Positions 37,401-48,671 of a stretch of 64,000 nucleotides of DNA are shown here, in pieces (positions within the stretch are counted from its first letter, which is position 1; each line of letters begins with the position of its first letter). Location: assembly GCA_023079485.1 (NCBI GenBank), contig CM041108.1, forward strand, positions 5,361,321 to 5,425,320. Direction: 5' to 3'. The translations under genes and the position numbers were made by a program. Source of the DNA: Archilochus colubris. Taxonomy: Eukaryota; Chordata; Aves; Apodiformes; Trochilidae. The notes beneath the pieces are model-generated. The model saw only the letters and a list, made by a program, of their open reading frames with translations. It did not search any database and was not told the DNA's origin.

Positions 37401-40400
37401 AATTACTGACAGCTCTGTAATAGAGCTCTCTGCAAAGTGGATGAGGGGAAAGGGGAATAATCTTTTGTTGTTCCTGCATTTAATTCCAATGCTGGCTTTT
37501 TGGTTAATGGTTTACACTGAGGCTCAGGAGATCAGTTTTCAGTTTTTCTATTGGCCAGAGATTTCCTGTGGGGAAGCAAAAGGCACATCACTAAACCTGA
37601 TTTCTCAGTAGGTTTGGATAAGGTGATTTTGTTTTGTGTATTTAGATTGTGCTGTCCTGAGCAAGGACTGGTTTTTACTGTGCTTTTACAAGTTACTGAG
37701 TTTGGTTCTCCTAAGTGATCCATGGTTATATTTAAGACTTTGGGAAACCAGATTTTATATTAGTAATCATCACCAAGATTAAACTAGAAATATGACATAA
37801 TAGGATCATGTTGAATTACACTTTCTTGCCAGCACTGCTAATGGGCTGCAGAGAAATCCACACCATATGAGCTGTATTTAGGTGTAATGAGATGTTTATC
37901 TGCATGAGATTTATCAGAATAAGTTGTGTACCTTAGGGACAACCCCACTGCCAAATGTGGTGTCTTTCCCTGATTGTCCTACCTGCCTGGGATTTTTTTT
38001 CCCCTCCCAGAGCTTCTCCAAAAAACCCTGGTGTTGCTCTGCAGATAGCAGACATCTGCAAAATAAAAGCATTGTCTTGCATCATCTGGTATTGCTCATC
38101 CTCACTGGAGGCATGGAGCCACACTTGTGTTGCCCAACAAGTGTCTTGTCAGAGACAAAAGCTCTTCTGTGGAGAGAGTTAATGCCATGCATCCCAGACA
38201 TTGCCCTAATCCTGGTTTGATGGCATTTATGCTGCCCTAGGAACTTTTACCTATGTGTGGAGACAGAAACTGCCACATCTACTCATGTAGGGTACTCATG
38301 CTTTAGATAGCAGCCAGTGCCTTGCAAAGGTTTGTGGTGTTTGTCTCCATTGGGTGTTCCAGAGATTATTCAATCCTGTGTAACCTTGGCTTGAACGTTT
38401 CCAGTGCAAGAGCTGCAGTTACAGAAACTGACTTTAAAAAATCAGGGAAAGGTTCATCAGACAAACCTCTGAGAATTGTCTGGAACCGAATGGGCAGCAG
38501 CTGCACTGGCATCACTTGGAGAGTCTCAGGAGTGGATTTGGCCCCTGTGTGTGCTACCAAACTGGTTGTGGCAAAGATTAAAGGACTAACGTGGTGCCAG
38601 AAGATTTCATGGTTGAGCTTTAACATCCCAAATGAGGCAACTTCTCAGATGTGCCTGGGCAGTTGCCTCCAAACAACCTGGTCTGCTTCCAGGATGTTGT
38701 GTTCCAGGGTCTAGATCCAGTGTTTGGTGGTAAAGCAGAGAATATGTTCAGCTCAATAACAATTATTCTGTCTCAACAGCAAGAATTTATCAGCATTCTT
38801 TCTTTCTCACTGCATTTCAGCACCATCTTAAGACCATTATGCAAAAATAAAAAAAAATTCCTCATATTTTTACCCTCTCTACAATATTTTTAGAGAACTG
38901 TAAAGCTGAGAACACAAAATTAGACATTTAGAGGCTGTTACTATCCTTACTCTTCTGTGCTTTAAATCTAGTTGCAACCAAAAGTGTTAGGAAAACAGAA
39001 GGCAACCCTGAAAGGGAAGGAGAAATGCTGCATGTTGCCTTAAAGTGTGCTCTAGGCTGATGTTTAAATGGAATATTTCCTTTTTCTGTTTGAGTGACTT
39101 TCTACCTGTGGGGCTCTTTATGCAATCAGTGTAATCCTATTTGGTTGCCTTTCATCTAGAGGAAAGTTAAAAGCATGGTACAGCCTGGGTTTATTTCAGG
39201 GCACTTGGCTTCAGAGGTGATTCCACTCCTTCAGCTGGTGATCCAAGTGCCAGTTTGGGGCAGACCAGAGGACAAAGCCTCCTGGTTGCTGTTTAGGACT
39301 AGGATGGGAATAACAGAAATAAGGGGAAACGGTGAAAAGTTGTAGTAGGAACCTGGAGAGAGCCTCTTTCTGGTCAGCTGGAGGGGGTTTTAAGAATGAA
39401 GCTTCTTGGCACTTAATTTTCTAAGGGGAAAAATCCCCAGCAATTTGCAGTCTTCTCAGGCTACACTGCAGATGGGTCTTCTCCAAACTGTGTAAATATG
39501 AACTGTGTGTTGGTGATGAAGCAATATGGAAAACTGTTTGCATGGCTATTATGTCTTCTTTAATGTTTTATTTCCTTTAAAATATTTTCCATTCTATATT
39601 TGTCCTGTGTGCTTTTCCTTTCTCCCTGTGATGCAGGCAGATGTTTACATTTTATTTATAACTTGTTCCCCCCTCTCTGCTCTCTCACCCACTTGTACAA
39701 TTTTCTTCCACAGAAATTGGGAGAATGGCAAGATTCATCTTCTGGAGCCTTGACTTGAAAGAAGCTGCCTCTGCCCTCTTCCAAAAAGAGCAAGTCCCAC
39801 TCTAGTGGGGAGGAAGAAAGAGGAGAAAAGGATTTTAGAAGGTTTTTTTATGCTGCCACTTGGATAACTTGTTTCCTATGGGGGCTGGGGGAACCTCAGT
39901 TGGGTTTATGCCTTAGATCCACTTCTGTGGAAAAAGAAAAAATCTGTTTAGCTTTAGTCTCAATGTGAAATGTTGATAGAATGTGGTTTCTCATAACTTT
40001 CATATGTGTTTGAACATTCCTGACAGGCATATTTATACTTTTTTAAATAAAAGCAGACTGAGGGATGAATTTTTCCAATTAAGATAACCATTTATTGCTT
40101 GCTACCAACCACTTAGCCAGTGACATCCCAATGGTTTAGTCTCTTCTAATTCTATTTTTGCATGTACTGCTTTTACACATGTATTACACCACACAATACA
40201 ATGGTGAATCTTCTAATTAACATTAGTATAAATACCAACACAGCTAGAGCAGCTGTTTCTTTAAAATAGTTAGGTATCAGTGATGGTTATGCTATTATTC
40301 AGAGGCACTGGGTGATGGGTGTGCTTCAAATGCCTTGGCTAATTGGAATGCTTCAAATTAAAGTAAATACTGCTCATACCATGGGAAGAGTGGAGAAGAA

Positions 40401-42082
40401 CAGGGATCCTGAAGGACTCCTCACACCCCCCTTATTTTCTGAGGTTCTCTGAACAGCTGAATTGAAACATCAGAGCTGACTGGGCAGATTAAAAAAGATG
40501 AAAATTAAATATTTACTGCACAATGTAATTTTATCTGAAGTTCTGATGACTTCAGCTGAGTTCTTGTGGTTTTTGACATCACTGGAAGTTCCTCAATGGT
40601 TAATTTTGCAATCTGTATTGCCTAACGAGTAAAGGGAGATCCTGGACTTCCTTACAAAATGATCTGTGAAAAGAGAAGGATATTTTAAGGACTATCTTTG
40701 CTTGTATTGCCTACCTGTGAAGCAGAATATTGATCTGAGGTGCATTTTGCATAGAGTTATCCATCATAACAGAGATCTGCACAGAACAGGTTAGCACTTG
40801 GGCCAGAGGAAAGCTGAAGTGTAGCACTAATGTATGCCTGTAGCCTACAAGTAAGTAATAAGTCTTTGTGTTTTGTAAATCTGGGGTCTATTAGTTCCTG
40901 TGGAAAATCCTAAATAATTCTTTGCAGACTCCCTCTCCTTAATGATGCCAGCACAAAGAGCATGTTGATGAAAACGACTTTGGTTGCTTTTCAGTGATTA
41001 ACAACATGCAGCATCTGTCATTACAGCAACTGTTATTACTGCCCTGTTGCATCAGGTTTGAATCTTGGGAAATGACATCAGTAGCAACTGTAAGTTGTAA
41101 ACTTTTCTCCTCAGACTGACTACAAAGCATAACTGTCTGCTGTGTTTTGGTATTTTTAATTTTTTTTTATTATTATTTGGCAGCTAAGTCCTCTCTTGAC
41201 CCCACATGATGCTTTCATGTCATAGAGAATTTCCAGTGCATCCTGTAATGATAATCTTGCCTGAAATGCCAACCAGTGAACAGGAAAAGCAGAGTGCTCA
41301 GGATAGAGAGGGTTATTTCAAAATCTTTGGATTGGAGTTAGGGACTTGGGTAGTTTTTGTATCGTTGACTTCCATGTAAGTACTTCCCTTTAGTTATCCT
41401 GAGAATTAATTCTCCTATGTCATGGACTAATGTGTGACTTAATAGGAATAAAGATATGCTAGATATCTCTAAGAAATTACTTCTTATGGTATATAATGGT
41501 TAATGCTATTTTATTATATGTTAAGTCTTTCTTTGCATATCTTTCTGTTCCAGCTTTAAGCACTGCCAGCTTTTAGGGGAGAAAAAAGAAAGCTGTCTTA
41601 ACTGATTTAATGTTCTTCACTTTGACACATACTTATACTACTGTCTTGCAAGTATTTGGCTGTTTTGTTGATTTTTGTACAGAAGATGGCTAAGACTTCA
41701 TAGGAAGATCTCAGTTGCAGCTTCTAAAAAGTTGCATCTTGTAAGTTAGTGTCATAACTTCTTTATTCAATACATAGACCCGTGCTCTCCTGTGATCTCT
41801 TATTACGAGTGCTAGAAATGTAATTTTACAAGGTAGTTGACTGACTAGATGGTCTTTATAGTGAAGGAAAAGAAATAGACACTTGTGTGAGGCCTCTGGG
41901 AACTAGAACTAATTCTACAAACTATTTCTGACAGTGCTAATACCAGCATGACAACTCAGTTTCTTCTGTGTAGGAAATGATGGAGCATTAATCTGCCTGA
42001 ATGCAAAAGAGTTTATCCAAGTGCTTAGGGCAGAGACTCAGAAATTCCCCAGTGCCAGGAATCCAGCTGGTTGAGCTGGTAT

Positions 42083-42127
42083 TAAAAAAACAAACCAAAA
42101 CAAAGCAAAACAAACCACAACACCACC
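42083..42127. repeat. A/C-rich simple tract
   Basis: CAAACC/CAAAA words with a single G form another member of the A/C (complement T/G) asymmetric class seen at 14.1, 23.6 and 26.7 kb. Confidence 0.8.
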
Positions 42128-44421
42128 TCTAATAGAACCATCTTTTGTTATCCTCTGGGCTACTTTTTATAGAGCAAGCTCATTGTGAGAGTTGATGGCA
42201 AAGAGAGGGGAGACCCAAGGAGAAGCAGATGGCTTGTTGCTGCTTCCCCACATTTGTCAAGCAGCAGCTGAAAGGATGGAGAAACAAGGTGGGAATCTTG
42301 CAGAGCTGCTGATTTGATGGATAACAGAGATCCTACCTTTCTCCTCTACAGCCACAAGTTCATTGAACTTGCTAAACTCCTGTAATAATTGTAGTCATTG
42401 CACTGTTTATGCTAAGGGAAAAAGTATATAAAATATATAGAGAAATTGACTTTCTTTTCAAGCTAAAGGATACTGTTTCTCCTGAAGTTTGGTTGTTCAT
42501 TTTAAATCTGAAACAAATACTCTTAGTGAGAGGTTGGTTTCCTACTCCAAAGTCGTCTGAGCTGTGCATCTGTATGATGTGAAAAACTTGAATATTAGCA
42601 TCTTCCTGGATGAATGACCTTGTGTTACGGGGGGAATGCAGAGTCCAAGGAATGCAAATCTGCAGAAGAGTTGGGGATTGGTGTGAACTGAGAGAGCAAG
42701 AGGGAGGAACAGCACATGGCATGGCTGAGCAAGGTTGCTCTCTGCAGATAATCAATCCAATATGAGGCTGTGGGCTCAGAGGAGCAGGGCAGGCATGTTT
42801 TCAATCACTGGGCAATAAGTGATCTTGTTGTTTCTTTTAGGGACGGATTTTTATAAAATGGAAAGGGGGAAGGGATTTCTCAGACAGAAAAGGATAAAAG
42901 AATATGATCTGGCCTGGCCTGATCCTTCAGAACACTTCACAGCAAAGACTGGAGTGGATTGACAAGATGACATTATTGTTGAAATGCTGGTGTTGAATTG
43001 TGTTCAAAGGGTCTTGTTTCTGTAAGTAAGAATTATTCTCACAAAAATGGTTTCCACTTGGCAATGTTCTGCTAATAAAGTCTCTGTGTCATTAGAAGTC
43101 CCTACATGTTCACAGCTACTCCGGGTATTTTGAATTTCATTTTAAAATAACTACTATTAGCCAACTAAGCCAAATTATTTTGCATGCTATGACAAAGGTC
43201 TACTTCAGTTGAAGTGCTGCTCTCTGATACTCATGAAATGAAAACACAGTCTGCAGGCTATGCCTGAATAACATTTTAATATTTTTAAAGAACTTTCTCC
43301 CCATTAAAGCACACATCCCAAAGCAAGAAAACAACGTTAGGAGGATTCTTAGAAGTTCTTGTAATTTGGGAATGTTCTGGAGCATTACCTTTAGACCATA
43401 ATAATGTGAAGAAGCCAGGCTTTATTGTTTGTAATGTAAACCTAGTTGAAAACTGACTTTTCACCATTGCCTTTTTTCTGTACACCTGGTACTGAAGCTG
43501 TGTTAACTTTGATGCCTGAGTGCCCACTGCCTCTCAGATCTTGAAGGAAGGAGAGATGCTGCTGGAGGTGGTGGTGTAGACAACAAGCTAATTGACAAGG
43601 TATTCTGTATACGTACACAAATAACTCATTAAAACGGCTTTGATGCACCCAGTGTGTGGGCTGGGGGTGGCTGGAGGGCTGGTGCAGAGCTGTGCCAAGG
43701 GAGGCCGAGCAGAAATGGCTCAGAAGTGGGCAGAGCTGGGTCTCCAGCAGAGCATCTCTTCATCCACGCTTCTACCCCCGGCTTTTGTGACAAACCTTGG
43801 CTCTGGCAAAATGGTGCCTGGAAGAACCTCCTGGCTCGGGGATTCTTGCTGAGCACGTTCCGTGGTTTCTGAGCAAGCTCTGGCCCCCTTGTGCAAAAAC
43901 GCAGAAAAGCCCAGGGTAGGCACAGGGATGGCTACAGCCGCCTTCCCTTTCGCTCTCTTTGTTTCCCACCTGCAGGTCTGCCCTGGAGCCGGCGGGGCTC
44001 TCCCTTCCCCGCTTCCCGCACGCCGGGAATTGCTTAATTTCACTTTTTGGCAATAAAACCAGCGCCGAAGGGGCCCCTCCACCGCCCTGCCCCGAGCCTG
44101 GGGCGGTTCCCCCGCGGCTGGGCACGGGGCCGCTCCCGAGCAGGCTCCGCGTTCCTTACGCACCTCCAACCCCCCCACCCCCCTTTTCCCTTACACACCC
44201 CCAACCACCCCCTGCGCGGGCTGCGCTGCACTATTTGCGGCGTGCGCGGGTGGAAGAACACGGCGGTGCCATCCGCCGCGGAGAGGCCGTCGGCGCAGGG
44301 ATCCGTTCCGCGGTGCTGAGGCCTGTCAGTCACCGCGGCGGCGCCGGGACGCGGCCGGGGCGGTGCGGGGAGTACGCGCGGTAACGGAGCCGGAGCGCGG
44401 CCGGCAGCGGGCAGGAACGGC

Positions 44422-44515
44422 GAAGGAAGAGGAGAAGGGAGGGGGGGAAAAAAAGAAAAAAAAAGGAAAAAGAAAAAAAAAAGGGTGAGGGGGAAAAAAA
44501 AAAAAAAAAAGGAAA
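44422..44515. repeat. Polypurine tract in the NCAM1 5' leader/promoter
   Basis: Sixty-four consecutive purines (44,422-44,485), a single T, then 29 more purines (44,487-44,515) lie 68 bp upstream of the start codon. The tract mixes G7, A7-A10 and A18 runs. Depending on the transcription start it is either 5' untranslated RNA or core promoter. Such tracts can form triplexes or exclude nucleosomes. Read in the antisense direction it generates a phenylalanine-rich open frame that is not a gene. Confidence 0.9.
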
Positions 44516-44583
44516 TACAAAAAAGAAGCGAGCTGCGTTTCTTCCGAACTGCAGGAAAAGGGTATTTCACTGAGCCGGCTGCG

Positions 44584-44635
44584 ATGCTGCCAGCCACCCT
44601 GCTGCCCTGGACCTGGGTTTTGCTCGGAACCGCAG
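44584..44635 (+). CDS. NCAM1: NCAM1 coding exon 1 (signal peptide), partial gene
   Basis: The exon encodes MLPATLLPWTWVLLGTA plus the first base of the next codon, then stops at a good splice donor (GCAG|GTACGG, intron phase 1). Neural cell adhesion molecule 1 is a surface immunoglobulin-superfamily protein (five Ig and two fibronectin III domains) that mediates homophilic adhesion in the nervous system and can carry polysialic acid. Its first coding exon supplies only the secretion signal. The match is to the chicken signal peptide pattern (MLPA..LPWT...LG.A) from memory, with the same length and the same phase-1 junction after the alanine. The start is well supported: it is the first ATG on this strand after 43,928 and has a purine at -3. 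The N-terminus lacks a basic residue, as in chicken. All later exons lie beyond the window. Another adhesion-family gene is possible but less likely. Confidence 0.85.
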
Positions 44636-45243
44636 GTACGGCCGAAACCGGGGCGCTGGCCGGGGCTGGGGCGGGGTGGTGCCGAGACCCGGTGGGGCGA
44701 ACAATGGGGTCGGGCGGACCCTGCGCTGCCGCGGGGCTTGCGGGAGAAGGAGGAGGGGGGGGACACAGACACAGCCCGTGGTGGGGTCCCCTCTCCCAGC
44801 CGCGCCCGGTGTGCGTGATGGGGGAGCCCGGTGGGTGCACATTGTTCGGTGATGGTGGGAGACGGAGGGGAAAGATGGCTCGGGCTGTAGTAATTTGACA
44901 GAAGAAAGCGGAGAAGGGGGGGTAGGTGAGAAGGGCGTGAACGAGCGGCTCGCTCTGCGCTCCGGTGCTGCCGTCCGCGGGTGCGGCCGGGGGGGAATCG
45001 CTCCCCCGGGCTGGGGTTTGGTTGTGCTGCGAATCCCAGACAATGGAGATGGGGAAAGAGGGAGGCGAGCGATGCAGAGGGGATGCTACGTGCGCCGTGG
45101 CAATGGTGTCGCCGTGCGGGAAGGCGCTGGATTGTCGTTGTCGCGTCGGCTTCATTGTGAATATTGGGGATGCTACTGCGCTACGCAGCGGTGTCCGCTC
45201 CCCCCCTCCCTTCTCCCCCCTTCCCCCGTCGCCGCCCGTCCGC

Positions 45244-45267
45244 CCTCCTCCTCCTCCTCCTCCTCCT
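45244..45267. repeat. (CCT)8 trinucleotide microsatellite
   Basis: Eight CCT units end a longer pyrimidine/CpG-rich stretch inside the NCAM1 CpG island (intron 1). The region is prone to length polymorphism. Confidence 0.9.
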
Positions 45268-45459
45268 TGCAAGCGGCGCATGTGTGCGGCAGAAATTGCA
45301 GCGAGCGCGGGGAGAGAATTGCAATGAAAGGTGGGGGTTAGAGCAGCTGCACAAAAATTAGGGGGAGGGCAGGAAATAAAAAAACAACCCCAAACCAAAA
45401 TAAAACCGGAGTGGCTGTGGAGGAGAAAAGCGGGGCGCGGCGGGAGGGGCTGCTGGGCA

Positions 45460-45585
45460 GGGGTGCGGGGCGGGGGCGCGGACCGCAGCCGTTAAGGGAG
45501 CGGCAGCGGAACGCACGGGGGGGGGGGGGACGCGAGGGGGGATCGATGGCGGCCGCGGCCAATGGGGAGCGGGGCGGCCCCGTTA
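45460..45585. promoter_or_regulatory. Possible second promoter module in intron 1
   Basis: Within 120 bp there are a strong GC box (GGGGCGGGG, 45,467-45,475), a forward CCAAT box (CCAAT, 45,559-45,563) next to GCGGCCGC, and another GGGGCGG (45,571-45,577). The combination resembles a CpG-island promoter with Sp1 and NF-Y sites. It lies about 0.8-0.95 kb downstream of coding exon 1. It could drive an alternative or antisense non-coding start, or act as an enhancer. No exon is recognised downstream, and the order of the sites does not decide direction. Confidence 0.4.
45517..45529. repeat. G13 homopolymer
   Basis: Thirteen G residues are followed closely by another G6 run, in the second CpG-dense peak. 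It is G-quadruplex-prone and error-prone in sequencing, so the exact length should be treated with caution. Confidence 0.9.
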
Positions 45586-46418
45586 CCGCGGGGGTCGGCG
45601 GCGTTGGTAACGGCCCGGCCCGGGAGGCGACAGGTTGCTCGGGTGCGGTTACGGCCACACCTGTGCTGGCACCGCCTTCTCCGCCAGCGAGCCCCGGGTC
45701 CGCCCCGACGTGCCGCCCGCCTGTTGCCATCCCTCAGCCATCCTCCTGGTCCCCAAGCCCTCCTTCTGCGTTCTCCTTCTCCGTTCCCGTTAGGAAGTGT
45801 TCCCCGGAGCCTCCTGCACCCCGCTCCTTGTTTCACCGTGTCGGTGTTTCCTGCCCGTCCTGTCCTACAGCTCCTCAGCCATGCCCCCCTCATCCCTTTG
45901 CAAGCATCCTGGTCTCAAGCACTCAGACTGATTGTCCCTGCTGGTTTTACTTGTCATTGCCTTCGTCTGGCCTCTTCTCAGAGCATCTTTTTGTCACTAC
46001 TCCCCAGTCGCTGCTGTTGCTGTCTCAGTACAGCTCTTCCCTGCCCAAAGCCCTGCTCTCCTGGGACATCTCCTGTGCCCCTTTCTGGGTCCATGCAGTG
46101 TCTCCCAGCTGCTGCTCACCCCTCACTTCAGCGCTGTCCTTAACTTCTCAGTGCCTCCTTCCCATGCTGCTGATCCCTTATCTCCTTAAGCAATTCCTTC
46201 TGCTGTAGGTCTGTGCACTAACATAGTAACCATTCCAAGCTTGTGCCTTAATTCCAGCTCCAACTCCAATGGTCCTGCTGGAGACCATTGCCACCAGCAT
46301 GCTCAAATTTGCTGTTGCCAGATCAAGCCACCTGTTTAACCTCAGCTCAACACCAGTTCTTGGTGACACGCAGCTCTTCGTGTCATGAGCACCTCTGTAT
46401 AGCTTCTCTTCGTTATAA

Positions 46419-46434
46419 TTTTTTTTTTTTTTTT
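46419..46434. repeat. Poly(T) run (T16)
   Basis: Sixteen T residues on the + strand. No minus-strand retroposon body is recognised next to it. Confidence 0.85.
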
Positions 46435-47516
46435 ACAAAATACTACTACTTATTGGAGGGTACATATAAAAAACGAGTGGGTGGTGCTGTGGTCTTTCCA
46501 TTTCCAGCACAGGGAAGACCCTGTAGCCAGCTCTGCATCTGTTTCAGCCACACCCTCTAATCACCATTTCTGCATCCACCCTTGATCTTCTCTATTATAA
46601 AATGCCAGACTACTGTCCACGATTCCATTGCTGTTGCCTCTCTGACACATTCACACAGCCTTTCTCAGCTGTGGGAGGGAAGAACAAAGCTTTTTGAAAT
46701 TTTTTTTTCGGGGGAAATTGATGGGAGTAAGCAAAGAAAAATTATCTGCATGTCATCTGTTGCCCCACTCAAATACGTGTTTATCCAATAATAATAATTA
46801 TAAATGCGTAGGGTGCCTAGGGAGCTGCACAGCTGGAACTGGACTGTTAAATCAGCACAAAATGGAGAACACAAAAACCAACTAAAATATTAAAAAGCTA
46901 GAACAAAGCAGCAGCACTGTTTATGGTAAAAGCAGAACCCTAGCACGTTAGTTATGCTTTCCACGCTAAAGGATGCTTTGGTCTGCTAAAGCTTGTACCC
47001 TCTTTTTTCCTGACCTTTCCATAGTTTGTGATCAGGGGGAAAGACCACTGCCTTGGGCTTTGGAAGAGATGATGGTGAAGGAGGTATCAGTGGAAAAGGG
47101 GGAGAAGCTATGATGGTGATAATAAAGAAACCCAAACTGCATCTTTACAGTGGTTTAAATATAAGAGGAGGCAAGAGATGCTCATTAGTGAAGAGTCCCT
47201 GAGGAGGCTGTTTGGGTGGCAGGTTCAGAACAAAAGTGTCTTTACATCTTTCAGGATTATTCCATGTTTTGTATGTATTCCTGTGGCCTCTGATTGTGAT
47301 GATTTATTTAATCAACTATTAAACCATTCTGTTGCAACTCAGAAGCTGATTTATAGACACAGCAGATGGCACATTTCCTAATTTACGTCTTGAGAACTGT
47401 GGTTTCGTAAAAGAGAGTATTTTGGTATAAACTTTATTCTCTTGGTGTATGAACTAGAGAAGTCCTGACTTGACTGTTAGTTTTTTGGGGAATGATTTTT
47501 TATGGATGGGAGTTGG

Positions 47517-47576
47517 TCCCTTTTTTTTTTCTCTATTTGTTTGGGGTTTTTTTTCTTAGTTTGGTTGGGTTTTTTA
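47517..47576. repeat. T/G-rich low-complexity tract
   Basis: A T run is followed by GTTTGGGG, T8 and TTGGTTGGG words. It is the same asymmetric class as the next tract and those at 7.5 and 26.4 kb. Confidence 0.8.
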
Positions 47577-47743
47577 GGACCTTTAACATAATAGTCATTT
47601 AATGAATACCCAGGGTTGTGGCTGCTCTCCAGACTGAAAGTGCCTTCACTTTTTTTTGACTCATCTCCAGAAACATATTTTAAGGATAGACTTTTATGCC
47701 ATTGGGCATAAGTGATTGGTTTCTTGTTCATAGACAGTGGCAC

Positions 47744-47820
47744 GGGGTTTGGTTGGTTGTTTTTATGTTGTTGGGTTTGGGTTTTTTGTTGTTTGGTTTT
47801 AATTTTTTGTCTTTTAAAAA
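47744..47820. repeat. T/G-rich low-complexity tract
   Basis: GGGGTTTGGTTGG and TTGGGTTTGGG words are followed by T/A-rich sequence and a short TA array (TATATATA). Only 167 bp separate it from the previous tract, and both have the T/G-rich strand on the + (sense) strand of the NCAM1 intron. Confidence 0.8.
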
Positions 47821-48635
47821 TATATATATTTTTTCTTTAGTCTCATTTTGCATAATCCAATGGATTTGCCTTAACTGGCTGGCAGGAAAGCAGAACCAAT
47901 TGATGGGGGAGGAGGAGGGGACACTGCATCTGCTGCCATCAGTCTTCAAGGAACAGAAAAATAGCTTTAGTATGAGACAAAAGCACATTTTATTTTCTCA
48001 TGTAAAAGACCATCCTGCGTGTTTACCCATTTTAAAACACAGCTGGTGATCATGTTTATATAGAGAATGTGCATTTCTTGGGTGTTTCTTGCTGTTGTGT
48101 GGGTTTTGAAGTGCTGTTTTTTCAGGGCAGGGTGAAAATGCTTCAGGAGGATTTGATCTGTCAGTAACAATTCTGTTGTGCTCTGACTTACAGCCTGACA
48201 ATAGTAAGGTGGATATTCCCTTCTGTGGAAGCAGGCTGGGAGAAGCTGTCTTTGGGAGTGTGTATCCGAGTTTTCATCCAGGGAACTGTAAGGAAAATCC
48301 AAGTAGGAGATGTTATATTATTCCAGTGGAGTGGAAAGATGGGGTCTTTGTTGTTTGCACCAAGATCTGGAACGGGAGATGAAATAAGTAAAGCGATACA
48401 GCTGTAAATATAGAAGTTTGAAAACAATCAGGAAACAAGATCCTGCCTTTTGTCTTCCTACAATAGCTTTCTGTTCCAGGGGGAATGTCTGGGAAGAAGA
48501 GCTGTGCTGAGGGTGTGTCTGTCCAGAGAACTACAGCTCCCAGGCAGCTCCCCTCTGCTCAGAGCTCTGCTTTGCGCATGTTTTCATGGCACTCAATGTC
48601 TCGGTCTTTATCAAAACACCCTGGAGCCCTGGAGG

Positions 48636-48671
48636 GAAAAAAAAGAAGAAAAAAAAAAAAAAAAAAAAAAG
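48636..48671. repeat. A-rich tract (A8GAAGA22-like)
   Basis: Almost pure A on the + strand with two interrupting G residues, ending in an A run of more than 20. It might be a retroposon tail, but no body is identifiable. Confidence 0.85.

Larger units (their letters stand above)
26727..43929. other. Non-coding upstream flank, no gene recognised
   Basis: This stretch reaches from the LTR region to the CpG island and holds no recognisable exon. The longest open frames (about 148 codons or fewer) show no domains and overlap equally open frames on the opposite strand. Composition is mixed to about 36 kb, then clearly more AT-rich from about 37 to 43.6 kb, which resembles regulatory and conserved non-coding DNA near developmental genes. 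Simple tracts are listed separately. A 10-bp direct repeat (TGCTTCAAAT at 40,322 and 40,349) lies in one AT-rich stretch. Confidence 0.65.
43930..45760. promoter_or_regulatory. NCAM1: CpG island and promoter region of NCAM1
   Basis: CpG density rises sharply at about 43.93 kb and falls again after about 45.76 kb. It is highest at 44,220-44,420 and 45,420-45,640. GC boxes (GGGCGG) occur at 44,101-44,106 and 44,358-44,363, upstream of the start codon. No TATA box is properly placed, in line with the TATA-less, multi-start promoter described for mammalian NCAM1. CTGTCAGTCA at 44,326-44,335 resembles a MEIS/TGIF-type site, a weak guess. Transcription probably begins somewhere in 44,200-44,420, but the sequence does not fix the start site. 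Confidence 0.85.
44636..46230 (+). other. NCAM1: NCAM1 intron 1, GC-rich proximal part
   Basis: The intron starts with GTACGG. This part remains CpG-rich to about 45.76 kb and then becomes a C/T-rich, CpG-poor slope to about 46.2 kb. Long open frames exist on both strands because stop codons are rare in such composition, but none resembles a protein family. It contains the GC-box/CCAAT cluster, the CCT microsatellite and the G13 run listed separately. Confidence 0.75.

Noticed and set aside
38815..38835. Half of an REST/NRSE site (TTCAGCACCA)
   Set aside because: Only the left half matches the repressor element, and the right half is absent at the proper spacing.
44485..44898. Longer frame that reads through NCAM1 exon 1 into the intron
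   Set aside because: It begins at a GTG in the purine tract and runs past a strong splice donor at 44,636. The signal-peptide match and the first ATG at 44,584 give the better model.
44040..45398. 452-codon open frame on the minus strand across the CpG island
   Set aside because: It is antisense to the NCAM1 exon and owes its length to scarce stop codons in GC-rich DNA and to the polypurine tract, which reads as phenylalanine runs. The product is low complexity and proline-rich with no domain.
45411..46208. 265-codon open frame on the plus strand in intron 1
   Set aside because: It is composition-driven (Gly/Arg/Ala then Ser/Pro/Leu), with no recognisable domain and no splice context. The nearby GC and CCAAT boxes are kept only as a possible non-coding promoter.
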